Shown here: piece by piece, positions 44,155 through 55,194 of the stretch
Layout: every line of letters starts with the position of its first letter
Position numbering within the stretch: position 1 is the stretch's first letter
Origin: Fredinandcohnia humi
GTDB lineage: Bacteria; Bacillota; Bacilli; Bacillales; Bacillaceae_L
Direction: 5' to 3'
DNA length: 64,000 bases
NCBI RefSeq assembly: GCF_001439915.1
Contig: NZ_LMBW01000004.1
Coordinates: 239,345-303,344 of the forward strand
Notes under the pieces: generated by a model
Seen by the model: only the letters and a program-made list of their open reading frames with translations
Told to the model about the DNA's origin: nothing
The model's database searches: none
Translations under genes and position numbers: made by a program

Positions 44155-45288
44155 ATGAATTTTCATTTTACAGAAGAACAAAATATGATGCGAAAAATGG
44201 TCCGTGATTTTGCGCGGGAAGAAATCAATCCATTTGTGGAACGCATGGAAAATGGGGAGTTTCCGAGAGAAATTATTTCAAAAATGGGGTCCCTTGGACT
44301 CATGGGAATTACAACCCCTGAAAAATATGGTGGGGCCGGGATGGATTTTCCATCTTATATTATTGCAATTAATGAGCTTTCTAAGGTGAGCGCGACAATC
44401 GGGGTTATTTTATCCGTCCATACCTCTGTTGGCACGCACCCCATTTTATATTTCGGAACTGAAGAGCAAAAGCAAAAATACATTCCAAAGCTTGCAAGTG
44501 GGAAATATCTTGGGGCCTTTTGCCTCACAGAACCGAGCGCTGGCTCAGATGCTGCGAGTCTAAAAACAAGGGCAGTGAAGCAGGGCAACCATTATGTGTT
44601 AAATGGTTCAAAGGTTTTCGTCACAAATGGCGGGGAAGCAGATGTGTATATTGTGTTTGCCCGCACAAATCCCGCCGAGTCTGGAAGTAAAGGAATTACG
44701 GCGTTTATTGTTGAAAAAAATACCCCGGGCTTAGTGTTCGGTAAAGATGAGCATAAAATGGGCCTGCTTGGTTCACGTACTTTGCAAATCACGCTCGAGG
44801 ACGTGAAAGTGCCAGTTGAGAATATTCTAGGTGTTGAAGGTGAGGGCTTTAAGGTCGCAATGGCGAATCTAAGTGTTGGTCGAATTGGCATTGCCGCTCA
44901 GGCTTTGGGAATAGCGGAGGCAGCCCTTGAGCATGCAGTAGATTATGCAAAAGGACGCCACCAATTCGGCAAACCAATCGCTTCCTTGCAAGGTGTTGGC
45001 TTTAAGCTTGCTGACATGGCGACAGCTGTGGAAGCTGCAAGATTACTTGTCTATCGCGCGGCATTTTTACGTGGGCAAGGTTTGCCATGTGCTAAGGAAT
45101 CTTCGATGGCAAAGCTGTTTGCATCCAAAACCGCGATGGAGGTCACCACAGAGGCCATCCAAGTATATGGCGGCTATGGCTATACGAAGGATTATCCGGT
45201 GGAACGATTCTTCCGCGATGCGAAAATAACAGAAATTTACGAGGGCACAAGCGAGATCCAAAGAATCGTAATCAGTAAGAATTTGTAA
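44155..45288 (+). CDS. Acyl-CoA dehydrogenase, first paralogue
   Basis: FAD-dependent enzyme of 377 residues that introduces the alpha-beta double bond into acyl-CoA. It shows [20 protein letters not shown] at the start, CLTEPSAGSDA (FAD and substrate contact), the catalytic glutamate in YEGTSEIQRIV (about 365) and a [23 protein letters not shown] region. The ATG at 44155 is chosen because GGAGG is 8 nt upstream; an upstream GTG would add 19 residues unlike the family. It probably works on short or branched chains. Confidence 0.94.
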   Translation: MNFHFTEEQNMMRKMVRDFAREEINPFVERMENGEFPREIISKMGSLGLMGITTPEKYGGAGMDFPSYIIAINELSKVSATIGVILSVHTSVGTHPILYFGTEEQKQKYIPKLASGKYLGAFCLTEPSAGSDAASLKTRAVKQGNHYVLNGSKVFVTNGGEADVYIVFARTNPAESGSKGITAFIVEKNTPGLVFGKDEHKMGLLGSRTLQITLEDVKVPVENILGVEGEGFKVAMANLSVGRIGIAAQALGIAEAALEHAVDYAKGRHQFGKPIASLQGVGFKLADMATAVEAARLLVYRAAFLRGQGLPCAKESSMAKLFASKTAMEVTTEAIQVYGGYGYTKDYPVERFFRDAKITEIYEGTSEIQRIVISKNL

Positions 45289-45299
45289 TGGGGCAATGT

Positions 45300-45685
45300 G
45301 CAAAAATTGGTGGGGCGTACCCAAATAATTGAGTGGCGACGCATATATCCGTCGGAAGACGCAAATATGGCTAGAACGACGCAAATATCTGGAAACAGAC
45401 GCAATTCCGTGGCAGAACGACTCAAATATTTGGAAATCGACGCATATCCGGCGAGAACGATGCAAATATCTGGAAACAGACGCAATTCCGTGGCAGATTG
45501 ACGCAAATATCTGGAAACAGACGCAAATCCGTGGCAGAACGACGCAAATATCTGGAAACAGACGCAATTCCGTGGCAGAGCGACTCAAATATTTGGAAAT
45601 CGATGCATATCCGACGAGAACGACGCAAATATCCGGAGTCAGACCCATATCCACAAATTGCGACGCAATCTGCCCCCCAACAAAG
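45300..45685. repeat. Tandem array R7, 20-bp units with GACGCAA core
   Basis: About 17 units alternate between the forms ACGCAAATATCTGG and ACGCAATTCCGTGG, each about 20 bp (19-21). Read on the other strand the core is TTGCGTC, the same as in R3. The array fills the gap between the two acyl-CoA dehydrogenase genes. ORFs of up to 213 codons in it are spurious. Confidence 0.9.
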
Positions 45686-45732
45686 CACTTAATCACAAAA
45701 ACTATCATTCTATTTAACTGGAGGTACCATCT

Positions 45733-46872
45733 ATGTACTTTAAATTATCAGAAGAGCATGACATGATTCGGAAAATGGTTCGTGATTTTGCAAAAAATGA
45801 AGTGGCACCAACTGCAGCAGAGCGAGATGAAGAGGAACGCTTTGACCGTGAAATTTTCGATAAAATGGCGGATCTTGGCTTAACTGGGATTCCGTGGCCA
45901 GAGGAATATGGCGGCATTGGTAGTGACTATTTGGCGTATTGTATTGCTGTTGAGGAGCTATCAAGGGTTTGTGCATCAACAGGTGTCACACTTTCAGCCC
46001 ATACATCACTTGCCGGCTGGCCCATTTACAAGTTTGGCAATGAGGAGCAAAAGCAAAAATATTTACGACCAATGGCACAGGGTGAGAAAATCGGCGCTTA
46101 TGGTTTAACAGAACCCGGTTCCGGCTCTGATGCAGGTGGAATGAGAACAACGGCCCGATTAGAAGGCAACGATTATGTGTTAAATGGCTCAAAAATTTTT
46201 ATCACAAACGGTGGTATTGCTGATATTTATGTTGTGTTTGCATTAACCGACCCATCCTCTAAGCATAAAGGAACGAGCGCATTTATCATCGAAAGCGACT
46301 TCCCAGGTTTCTCGGTTGGGAAAAAAGAAAAGAAGTTGGGGATCCGATCATCACCGACGACTGAAATTATCTTCGAAGAGTGCCGTGTTCCAAAGGAAAA
46401 TCTTCTTGGCGAAGAGGGTGAAGGCTTTAAAATTGCAATGATGACCCTAGATGGCGGCCGTAACGGAATTGCCGCACAAGCGGTCGGGATTGCGCAAGGG
46501 GCACTTGATGCAGCAACGGAATATGCGAAAGAGCGTGTCCAGTTTGGTAAGCCAATTGCCGCACAACAAGGGGTTGGCTTTAAGCTTGCGGATATGGCGA
46601 CAAGTGTTGAGGCATCTCGTCTATTAACCTATCAAGCAGCATGGCTAGAATCAGAGGGACTTCCATATGGAAAAGAATCGGCAATGTCAAAATTATTCGC
46701 CGGTGATACAGCGATGAAGGTGACAACGGAAGCCGTCCAAGTCTTCGGCGGGTACGGCTATACAAAGGATTACCCAGTAGAGCGTTACATGCGTGATGCA
46801 AAAATCACCCAAATCTATGAAGGTACTCAAGAAATCCAACGCCTTGTAATCTCTAGAATGTTAACAAAATAG
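45733..46872 (+). CDS. acdA: Acyl-CoA dehydrogenase, AcdA-like
   Basis: 379 residues, second acyl-CoA dehydrogenase of the cluster. Family blocks are [67 protein letters not shown] near 237, [21 protein letters not shown] and the catalytic glutamate in [11 protein letters not shown]. About half of its residues match the first paralogue by eye. GGAGG 8 nt upstream of the ATG. The fadF link matches B. subtilis acdA. Confidence 0.94.
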   Translation: MYFKLSEEHDMIRKMVRDFAKNEVAPTAAERDEEERFDREIFDKMADLGLTGIPWPEEYGGIGSDYLAYCIAVEELSRVCASTGVTLSAHTSLAGWPIYKFGNEEQKQKYLRPMAQGEKIGAYGLTEPGSGSDAGGMRTTARLEGNDYVLNGSKIFITNGGIADIYVVFALTDPSSKHKGTSAFIIESDFPGFSVGKKEKKLGIRSSPTTEIIFEECRVPKENLLGEEGEGFKIAMMTLDGGRNGIAAQAVGIAQGALDAATEYAKERVQFGKPIAAQQGVGFKLADMATSVEASRLLTYQAAWLESEGLPYGKESAMSKLFAGDTAMKVTTEAVQVFGGYGYTKDYPVERYMRDAKITQIYEGTQEIQRLVISRMLTK

Positions 46873-46902
46873 TGGGTCAAGGGAACAGGTGGAGGTGGAA
46901 GA

Positions 46903-47523
46903 ATGCGAAGGAATGATGTGCCGGCTTCGGTGAAGGATGAACGGTTGATTAAGAAACGGCGGGAGCAGATGATTAAGGGAGCGGTAACTCTTTTTAAGGA
47001 AAAAGGGTTTCATCGCTCGACAACTAGGGAGATTGCAAAGGCAGCTGGTTTTAGCATCGGTACGCTGTATGAGTATATAAGGAAAAAAGAAGATATTCTC
47101 TTTTTGGTCGTAGACAGTATTTATGACCAGGTTCAGGAACGTCTCCAACAAGCAATCAACACAAAGGAAGGCAGTGTTGATAGCCTGAAGCTTGCGATTC
47201 ACAATTACTTCCTTGTTATGGATGAGATGCAAGACGAGGTTCTAGTACTCTATCAGGAGGCGAAATCACTTTCGAAGGATGCCCTTCCATATGTGCTGAA
47301 TAAGGAAGTGGAGATGGTTGGCATGTTTGAAATAGCAATTGAGGATTGTATCGCAAAAGGAGAGCTTCAATTATCGAAGAAACAGGTCGAGCTGGTTGCT
47401 CATAATATATTCGTGCAAGGTCAGATGTGGGGCTTTCGCCGCTGGGCAATAAGCAAGCTTTTCACACTTGAGGAATATATTGAAATGCAAACAGAGCTTT
47501 TATTAACGGGGATTGAAAAATAG
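46903..47523 (+). CDS. TetR/AcrR-family regulator of fatty acid degradation
   Basis: 206-residue repressor. The N-terminal HTH is AVTLFKEKGFHRSTTREIAKAAGFSIGTLYEYIRKKEDIL (about 26-65), followed by an all-helical ligand domain. The family includes FadR (YsiA), which binds long-chain acyl-CoA. It lies 30 bp after the AcdA-like gene in the catabolic cluster and probably controls it through a TGAATG-N2-CATTCA palindrome at the fadF promoter. The effector is inferred, not shown. Confidence 0.88.
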   Translation: MRRNDVPASVKDERLIKKRREQMIKGAVTLFKEKGFHRSTTREIAKAAGFSIGTLYEYIRKKEDILFLVVDSIYDQVQERLQQAINTKEGSVDSLKLAIHNYFLVMDEMQDEVLVLYQEAKSLSKDALPYVLNKEVEMVGMFEIAIEDCIAKGELQLSKKQVELVAHNIFVQGQMWGFRRWAISKLFTLEEYIEMQTELLLTGIEK

Positions 47524-47529
47524 AGTAAA

Positions 47530-47652
47530 TGTCTAGCTCCAGGCGCCATCGGCTCGAGGTCACAAGCCAATCGCTTCTGAAGGCAAAAGAACGCCTTCTG
47601 TCAGCGCTTGTCTTGTGCTTGTCGCCGATAGACGGGCGCCTTGCGCTTTTCT
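47530..47652 (+). repeat. Family A structured element (A5), short form
   Basis: About 123 bp. It has the closing stem GGCGCC-ATCGGC / GCCGAT...GGCGCC, internal pairing GGTCACAAGCC / CTTGTG and a variable arm GAAGGC / GCCTTC. It lacks the GCCAC-GTCCT-GTGGC module. It lies between the TetR gene and icmF. Confidence 0.85.
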
Positions 47653-47673
47653 AATAAGACAGGGGGAATCTAA

Positions 47674-50600
47674 ATGAGTGCAGTGGAAGTATATCGTCCT
47701 AAGCATCATGTACGATTTGTGACGGCTTCAAGCTTATTTGATGGGCATGATGCCTCAATTAATATTATGCGCCGCATCCTGCAGGCGAGCGGGGCTGAGG
47801 TCATTCACCTTGGGCATAATCGCTCCGTGGAGGAAGTGGTCAATGCAGCTATCCAGGAGGACGCACAAGGTATTGCGATTTCCTCTTATCAGGGTGGCCA
47901 TGTGGAATATTTTAAATATATGTATGATCTTCTAAAAGAGCGGGGGTCATCCCATATCCGCATTTATGGTGGTGGCGGAGGTGTCATCATCCCTCGTGAA
48001 ATGAAGGAGCTTCATGAATATGGTATATCCGGCGTATTTTCACCTGAAGATGGTCGCATTTTGGGGCTTCAAGGAATGATCAACAAAATGCTGCAGGAAT
48101 GTGATTATCCAACAAGCACTGAGCTAACAGACGAGCTCGAACTTCTTCAAACAGGGGATTATAAAACGATCGCAAAGCTGATAACGATTGCTGAAAATCA
48201 AATTGGTAACGCTGATGAAACAGCTGCGGCCGCAGAAACAATCATTCAAAAAATAAAAGACCTTGAGAAAAATGTTCCCGTTGTTGGGATTACAGGAACG
48301 GGGGGAGCGGGAAAAAGCTCACTTACGGATGAACTCATTCGCCGTTTTATCAATGAATTTGACAATGAAAAGGTTGCAATTTTGTCTGTGGATCCAACAA
48401 AGCAAAAAACAGGTGGTGCGCTCCTCGGTGACCGTATCCGCATGAATGCGATTTTTAATCCAAGGGTTTATATGCGAAGCCTTGCAACAAGGGGCTCAAA
48501 ATCGGAGCTATCGCTTGCAATCAAGGATGCGATAGCAGTTGTAAAAGCAGCGGGATTTGACTTGATCATCATTGAAACGAGCGGAATTGGTCAGGGGGAT
48601 GCAGAGATTACAGAGGTTTGTGATATTTCCATGTATGTCATGACGAGTGAATTCGGTGCGCCTTCCCAGCTTGAAAAAATTGACATGATTGACTATGCCG
48701 ACCTCATTGTCATTAATAAATTTGAGCGCAAAGGTTCAGAGGATGCGAAGCGTCAGGTTCAAAAACAGTACCAGCGCAGCCATCTTTTATTCGAAAGAGA
48801 CTATGAAGAAATGCCGGTCTTTGGCACAATTGCAAGTCAGTTCAATGACCCCGGGACGAATGCTCTTTTTGCAAACCTAGTTGAAAAAATTAACGAAAAA
48901 ATGGGCACCGGCTGGGAAACGTCCTTTGAAAAAACAGCAGATGTTCAAAAACAAAACGTCATTATCCCGAATGACCGCCGTTATTATTTACGTGAGATTT
49001 CAGATACGGTTCGAAATTACCATAAAAAAGCGGCTGAGCAGGTGGAAATTGCTCGAAAGCTATTCCAAATTACCGGCACCATCGAAAGTGTGAAGGAGCT
49101 TGGAAACGCAGAAGTCGTCACAACCCTTGAAACCTTAATATCCCAATACGAAGCAAAGCTTTCCGATGAATCGAAAAAAATTCTTGCAAACTGGGAAGCC
49201 ACGAGGGAAACCTATAAGGGCGAAAAATTCATTACGAAAATCCGTGATAGGGAGATAGTGACGATTTTAAAGACAAAGAGCCTATCTGGCTTACTGATTC
49301 CGAAAATTTCACTACCTGGTTTTAAGGACTTTGGGGAAATTTTGCGATGGGTGTATAAAGAAAATGTTCCAGGTGCATTCCCGTATACGGCCGGTGTTTT
49401 TCCGTTCAAGCGTGAAGGGGAAGACCCGAAGCGTCAATTTGCTGGTGAAGGGACGCCTGATCGAACAAACCGCCGTTTCCACTACCTATCAAAGGATGAT
49501 GACGCAAAACGCTTAAGTACAGCGTTTGACTCAGTTACGTTATATGGGGAGGACCCAGCGTATCGGCCTGATATTTATGGGAAAGTTGGCGAAAGTGGGG
49601 TCAGCGTTTGTACGCTTGATGATATGAAAAAACTGTACAGCGGTTTTGACTTATGTGCGCCTTCTACATCAGTCTCGATGACGATCAATGGCCCAGCGCC
49701 GATTATTCTTGCGATGTTTATGAATACCGCGATTCACCAGCAGGTTGAAAAGCGAGAACAGGAGCTTGGGCGCATTTTAACGGTAGAGGAATTCCAAGAG
49801 GTCAGCAAGAAAACACTCCAAACTGTTCGTGGAACCGTTCAGGCGGATATATTAAAAGAAGACCAAGGTCAAAACACATGCATTTTCTCAACAGAATTTG
49901 CCCTTAGGATGATGGGGGACATCCAAGCGTATTTCATTGACAACAAAGTGCGCAACTATTATTCCGTTTCCATTTCGGGCTATCATATTGCCGAAGCGGG
50001 TGCGAACCCCATTTCCCAGCTTGCTTTTACATTATCAAACGGGTTCACGTATGTGGAGTACTACCTTAGCCGCGGCATGAATATTGATGATTTTGCGCCC
50101 AACCTTTCTTTCTTTTTCAGTAACGGTCTAGACCCGGAATATACAGTGATTGGCCGCGTGGCACGTCGTATTTGGGCAACAGTCATGAGAAAGAAGTATG
50201 GGGCAAATGAGCGCAGTCAAAAATTGAAGTACCATGTTCAAACATCGGGTCGCTCCCTGCATGCCCAGGAAATTGATTTTAATGATATTCGTACAACCTT
50301 ACAGGCGCTCATGGCACTTCACGATAACTGCAATTCGCTTCATACAAACGCGTATGATGAGGCAATTACAACACCGACAGAGGAATCGGTAAGACGTGCA
50401 ATGGCCATTCAAATGATCATTACGAAAGAGCATGGCTTAACAAAAAATGAAAATCCGCTACAAGGATCCTTTATTATCGAGGAGCTTACTGATTTAGTGG
50501 AGGAAGCAGTGCTGCAGGAATTTGATCGGCTGAATGACCGCGGCGGGGTTCTTGGTGCGATGGAAACACAGTATCAGCGTGGCAGGATTCAAGATGAGTC

Positions 50601-50934
50601 CATGCATTATGAAATGAAAAAGCATACAGGAGAGCTTCCAATCATTGGTGTGAATACGTATCTGAATCCAAACCCGCCAACTGAAGAGGATTTAAACAAT
50701 ATCGAGCTTGCCCGAGCAACGAAGGAAGAAAAAGAACTTCAAATTAACAATTTAAAGGACTTCCAGGACCGAAATAAGGATAAAGTAGATGAAGCATTAA
50801 ATAAACTAAAACAGGTTGCCGTTAACAATGGAAATATTTTTGCGGAGTTAATGGAAACGGTACAGGTTGCAAGTCTTGGCCAAATTACGCAGGCACTTTA
50901 TGAAGTGGGCGGACAATACCGTAGAAATATGTAG
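47674..50934 (+). CDS. icmF: Fused isobutyryl-CoA mutase IcmF (mutase with G-protein chaperone)
   Basis: 1086-residue adenosylcobalamin enzyme that interconverts isobutyryl-CoA and n-butyryl-CoA. It has an N-terminal B12-binding domain (about 12-145) with FDGHDASIN (lower axial His), SSYQGG and IYGGGGGV; a MeaB-like GTPase domain (about 195-420) with P-loop [12 protein letters not shown] and VINKFERKG; and a C-terminal mutase barrel (about 530-1086) with [19 protein letters not shown] and [11 protein letters not shown]. All domains are complete. Its place in the cluster links branched-chain acid or valine breakdown to beta-oxidation. Confidence 0.95.
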   Translation: MSAVEVYRPKHHVRFVTASSLFDGHDASINIMRRILQASGAEVIHLGHNRSVEEVVNAAIQEDAQGIAISSYQGGHVEYFKYMYDLLKERGSSHIRIYGGGGGVIIPREMKELHEYGISGVFSPEDGRILGLQGMINKMLQECDYPTSTELTDELELLQTGDYKTIAKLITIAENQIGNADETAAAAETIIQKIKDLEKNVPVVGITGTGGAGKSSLTDELIRRFINEFDNEKVAILSVDPTKQKTGGALLGDRIRMNAIFNPRVYMRSLATRGSKSELSLAIKDAIAVVKAAGFDLIIIETSGIGQGDAEITEVCDISMYVMTSEFGAPSQLEKIDMIDYADLIVINKFERKGSEDAKRQVQKQYQRSHLLFERDYEEMPVFGTIASQFNDPGTNALFANLVEKINEKMGTGWETSFEKTADVQKQNVIIPNDRRYYLREISDTVRNYHKKAAEQVEIARKLFQITGTIESVKELGNAEVVTTLETLISQYEAKLSDESKKILANWEATRETYKGEKFITKIRDREIVTILKTKSLSGLLIPKISLPGFKDFGEILRWVYKENVPGAFPYTAGVFPFKREGEDPKRQFAGEGTPDRTNRRFHYLSKDDDAKRLSTAFDSVTLYGEDPAYRPDIYGKVGESGVSVCTLDDMKKLYSGFDLCAPSTSVSMTINGPAPIILAMFMNTAIHQQVEKREQELGRILTVEEFQEVSKKTLQTVRGTVQADILKEDQGQNTCIFSTEFALRMMGDIQAYFIDNKVRNYYSVSISGYHIAEAGANPISQLAFTLSNGFTYVEYYLSRGMNIDDFAPNLSFFFSNGLDPEYTVIGRVARRIWATVMRKKYGANERSQKLKYHVQTSGRSLHAQEIDFNDIRTTLQALMALHDNCNSLHTNAYDEAITTPTEESVRRAMAIQMIITKEHGLTKNENPLQGSFIIEELTDLVEEAVLQEFDRLNDRGGVLGAMETQYQRGRIQDESMHYEMKKHTGELPIIGVNTYLNPNPPTEEDLNNIELARATKEEKELQINNLKDFQDRNKDKVDEALNKLKQVAVNNGNIFAELMETVQVASLGQITQALYEVGGQYRRNM

Positions 50935-50944
50935 AAAAAGATCG

Positions 50945-50980
50945 AGGCTGAGTCAATTTACGATTGCTCAGCCTTAAAAA
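50945..50980 (+). terminator. Terminator of icmF
   Basis: Stem AGGCTGAG / CTCAGCCT followed by TAAAAAA. The U tract is poor, so efficiency is uncertain. Confidence 0.5.
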
Positions 50981-51098
50981 ATGAATAGACTGGCATAAAG
51001 TGGTTGATTTTGTTTATAATGAATGATATGTATTTTACAGAACTCTTTTTTATTTTTTATCTAGCAGTTCAAAGCTAAAATAATATTCTCAAGTTTTT

Positions 51099-51345
51099 AA
51101 CTTTATTCAGTAAAAGTCCTAAACTTTCTAAGTGATTTTAATGAAAAAAAGCATGGAAATTTAGGTTGAGTTCAAACCTTGGCTGAATAAAGTTAAAGCC
51201 TCCGGCGGATGCCACGATTTTTCAGAGGAAACTTTTCGAGCGTAAGATCAAAGACTAAGAACGCCACATCCTGTGGCAACGTCTTTGTGACCCACCTCGT
51301 GTGGGCCTAAAAAAATCGGGCGCAAATACGCTAAGGCGCATTTGA
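51099..51345 (+). repeat. Family B structured element (B4)
   Basis: The first hairpin has an enlarged loop (AACTTTATTCAG at 51099-51110 pairs with CTGAATAAAGTT at 51183-51194). The closing helix is GATTTTT (51216-51222) / AAAAATC (51311-51317), with three compensatory pair changes relative to B1. The module hairpin and the AAATACGC end hairpin are present. It is sense-oriented, 29 bp upstream of rpoE. Confidence 0.85.
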
Positions 51346-51373
51346 ATAGGATACATAGAAAGGGAGTGCCTTG

Positions 51374-51928
51374 ATGAGTCTCGATCAATACTCACCAGAG
51401 CAAGTAAAAGAAATGTCAATGCTTGAAGTAGCGTATGAGATTTTCATAGGGAGAAAAGATGCGATTACCTTTAACGAGCTCGTTGACGAAGTTGCAAAAA
51501 CATTAAAGCTTTCCGAAGAAGAACTTAGCACAAGAATTTCTCAGTTTTATACAGACATCAATATCGATGGCCGTTTTATTACATTAGGTGATAACCGCTG
51601 GGGACTGCGGACATGGTATCCGTATGAGCAAATCGATGAAGAGGTTATTCATACTGAAAAGCCGAAGAAGAAGAAAAAGTCCAAGAAAAAGAAGAACGAG
51701 GATGACGAACTAATCGACTTCGATGACCTTGACGAAGATGAACTTGATTTCGAAGAGGATTATGATGAAGAAGACGAGGATATTGATGATGTCGACGATG
51801 ACGAGGACTTCGATGACATTGATGACGAAGAAGAAGATTTCGATGAAGACGAGGAAGAGTTAATAGAAGATGAAGAATATGAGTTAGATGAAGACGAGGA
51901 AGAGCTGGAAGAAGAGGAAGAAGACTGA
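51374..51928 (+). CDS. rpoE: DNA-directed RNA polymerase delta subunit
   Basis: 184 residues. The N-terminal HARE-HTH domain (about 1-90, with YSPEQVKEMSMLEVAYEIF and RFITLGDNRWGLRTWYPYEQID) binds core polymerase. A lysine patch (KKKKKSKKKK) and an extremely acidic, disordered Asp/Glu tail of about 80 residues follow. Delta raises promoter selectivity and recycling of RNA polymerase and lowers open-complex stability. The ATG at 51374 has AAGGGAG 7 nt upstream. As in B. subtilis, pyrG is the next gene. Confidence 0.96.
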   Translation: MSLDQYSPEQVKEMSMLEVAYEIFIGRKDAITFNELVDEVAKTLKLSEEELSTRISQFYTDINIDGRFITLGDNRWGLRTWYPYEQIDEEVIHTEKPKKKKKSKKKKNEDDELIDFDDLDEDELDFEEDYDEEDEDIDDVDDDEDFDDIDDEEEDFDEDEEELIEDEEYELDEDEEELEEEEED

Positions 51929-51972
51929 TTTAAGTGCTCATGATTTAACTAAAATTTCGGTTAAACTTCATA

Positions 51973-52001
51973 TTGACTTTTTAACCTTAACTCGGTAGAA
52001 T
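51973..52001 (+). promoter_or_regulatory. pyrG promoter
   Basis: TTGACT (51973-51978), 17 bp, TAGAAT (51996-52001). It places the start at the GGGCTC at 52009. Confidence 0.8.
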
Positions 52002-52008
52002 ACTTTTT

Positions 52009-52089
52009 GGGCTCTAAAAAAGAGTATCTACGAAACCATATTACAAGTTTCGCTCCCTTACATATTTTGTAAGCGGAGCTTTTTTATTT
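52009..52089 (+). promoter_or_regulatory. CTP-responsive pyrG leader with attenuator
   Basis: The transcript is predicted to begin GGGCTC, as in B. subtilis, where low CTP causes reiterative G addition. The terminator hairpin has 5' arm GCTCCCTTACA (from 52052) and 3' arm TGTAAGCGGAGC, then TTTTTT. An added poly-G tail could pair with the pyrimidine-rich CTCCCTT and block termination. Confidence 0.85.
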
Positions 52090-52176
52090 TATAGGGTAAA
52101 AAAGTACGGTGTGTGAAATCCAATTACCCATTGAATATTTTCTTTATACAAATTGAAGCAATTGCACAAACTTTAA

Positions 52177-53814
<1,638 letters not shown>

Positions 53815-53829
53815 AAAAATAGAAAAGTG

Positions 53830-53873
53830 AAATGGCGAGTGAATTTTTACTCGCCATTTTCTTTTTTTAAGAA
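53830..53873 (+). terminator. Terminator of pyrG
   Basis: Stem AAATGGCGAGT / ACTCGCCATTTT then C and seven T residues. Confidence 0.9.
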
Positions 53874-53965
53874 AGGAAAATATTGACGGTAAGACGAAAA
53901 TGTTATATATTTATAACATAATGTGAGAAATACATAACATTTGGTGAGGAGGAGGTTCGTTCCAT

Positions 53966-54169
53966 TTGTTAAAAACAAATTTAAAAGAATTTCGTGCAAA
54001 ACATCAAATGAATCAACAAAAATTGGCAGAAAGGGTTGGCGTAAGAAGGGAAACGATTGGTCATCTTGAACGTGGAAACTACAGCCCATCGCTAAAATTA
54101 GCCTGGGACATTGCAAAGGTTTTTGATGTTCAGATCGAAGAGATTTTTCATTATGAAGAGGAGGAGTAG
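53966..54169 (+). CDS. XRE-family HTH regulator, 67 residues
   Basis: A single helix-turn-helix domain protein: [56 protein letters not shown]. It starts with TTG after a GGAGGAGG tract. Such one-domain XRE proteins (YozG/YvaO type) often sit before a membrane-protein gene and repress the shared operon. Here a multi-pass protein gene starts 3 bp after the stop. A short inverted A/T motif (TTATATATTTATAA, about 53900) upstream might be its operator. Confidence 0.85.
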   Translation: MLKTNLKEFRAKHQMNQQKLAERVGVRRETIGHLERGNYSPSLKLAWDIAKVFDVQIEEIFHYEEEE

Positions 54170-54172
54170 GAA

Positions 54173-54700
54173 ATGGATGAAAGAAGTCAGCAACATATTG
54201 CAAAGGGGTTAGCGATTACATTCAGCATTGTATATATTTCACTTTTTGTTTTCGCGATTTGGAAATACGTGAGTACAAAGGACATTTCAAGCATTACCTT
54301 GGAGTTAGTCTTCATAGTCATGATTCCAGTATCGATTGCTTGGTTTGCGCGTCGGGATGAAAGTTTGACGATTCCTAAAACGATTTCAGGTGACTTAATC
54401 GATACTGGATTAGATAAAAAGTCTCGAACAAACAGAAAAAAATATTATTTTCTGGATTCATTAGGTTTTGCGATTGTTGTGTTGGTCCTCACAATCATTT
54501 CAACTTTCTTTATCGAAAAGGACTGGCAACACTTATATTTGTTTCCACAATTGAGTGAAGTCGCTAATATTATTCTAACTCTGTCCCTTGACTTTTTCAT
54601 CTCCTTACTTGTGTTTTTTGGCATTTCTCATGTATGGGAGGAGTTCAATATAAGAAGATACAATCGAAAACTGGATGAGCTGGAGGATTTCAATGAATAA
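54173..54700 (+). CDS. Multi-pass membrane protein of unknown function
   Basis: 175 residues with four predicted helices (about 10-30, 40-58, 92-112, 130-150) arranged as two pairs around a polar loop (residues 60-90, with RRDESLTIPKTISGD). The charged C-terminus ends in DELEDFNE. It is the middle gene of an XRE regulator / membrane protein / soluble protein operon with overlapping or near-touching genes. I do not recognise a named family. Confidence 0.75.
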   Translation: MDERSQQHIAKGLAITFSIVYISLFVFAIWKYVSTKDISSITLELVFIVMIPVSIAWFARRDESLTIPKTISGDLIDTGLDKKSRTNRKKYYFLDSLGFAIVVLVLTIISTFFIEKDWQHLYLFPQLSEVANIILTLSLDFFISLLVFFGISHVWEEFNIRRYNRKLDELEDFNE

Positions 54701-55022
54701 ATATGACGAGAAAATTAATCAATATGCCCAGGAAAATGATAAGGTTTACGAGTTACTTCAAAGTGAAGTTCGAAGTAATGGTGGAAAAGTATTAAATTTT
54801 TTATTAGAAGGTATATTTTCATTCGGTTCGGCTGTAAAACAATTGGAGACGAGAGAAACGTTTTATCTAGTCATGAATAAAGAAAAAGCAGAACTGGTTA
54901 CCATTCAAAAAACACTGGAGCTTTCTCATCAAGATGTAACAGGCCCTGTGCAAATTGCCTCAGGTAAAAAATCATTTCATTTTGATGGACATAAGTACAA
55001 GATGTTTCGGAAGATTAAATAG
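54693..55022 (+). CDS. Soluble protein of unknown function, 109 residues
   Basis: It overlaps the preceding membrane-protein gene by 8 bp. The ATG at 54693 is used because GGAGG lies 6 nt upstream. The N-terminus is hydrophilic and helical, followed by a Gly-rich hydrophobic stretch (GKVLNFLLEGIFSFGSAVKQLE) and a beta-rich end with SFHFDGHKYKMFRKIK. No known domain is recognisable. The tight coupling implies it works with the membrane protein. Confidence 0.7.
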   Translation: MNKYDEKINQYAQENDKVYELLQSEVRSNGGKVLNFLLEGIFSFGSAVKQLETRETFYLVMNKEKAELVTIQKTLELSHQDVTGPVQIASGKKSFHFDGHKYKMFRKIK

Positions 55023-55065
55023 ACCCTGATGAAAAAACTTGCAATTACTGTATAGTTTTTCGACA

Positions 55066-55189
55066 TTGTCTAGCTCCAGGCGCCATCGGCTTGAGGTCAT
55101 AAGCCAATCGTTTCGGAAGGTAAAGAGCACCTTCAGTCAGCGCTTGTCTTATGCTTGTCGCCGATAAGCGGGCGCATTAAGCTTTTCTT
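55066..55189 (+). repeat. Family A structured element (A6), short form
   Basis: About 124 bp, close to A5. Where A5 pairs CACAAG with CTTGTG, A6 pairs CATAAG with CTTATG, a compensatory change. It lies in the convergent gap before ywjG. Confidence 0.85.
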
Positions 55190-55194
55190 TTTTT

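Noticed and set aside
45067-45708. 213-codon leftward ORF and shorter ORFs in R7
   Set aside because: They consist of the 20-bp repeat plus antisense of the acyl-CoA dehydrogenase end. No start signal is visible.
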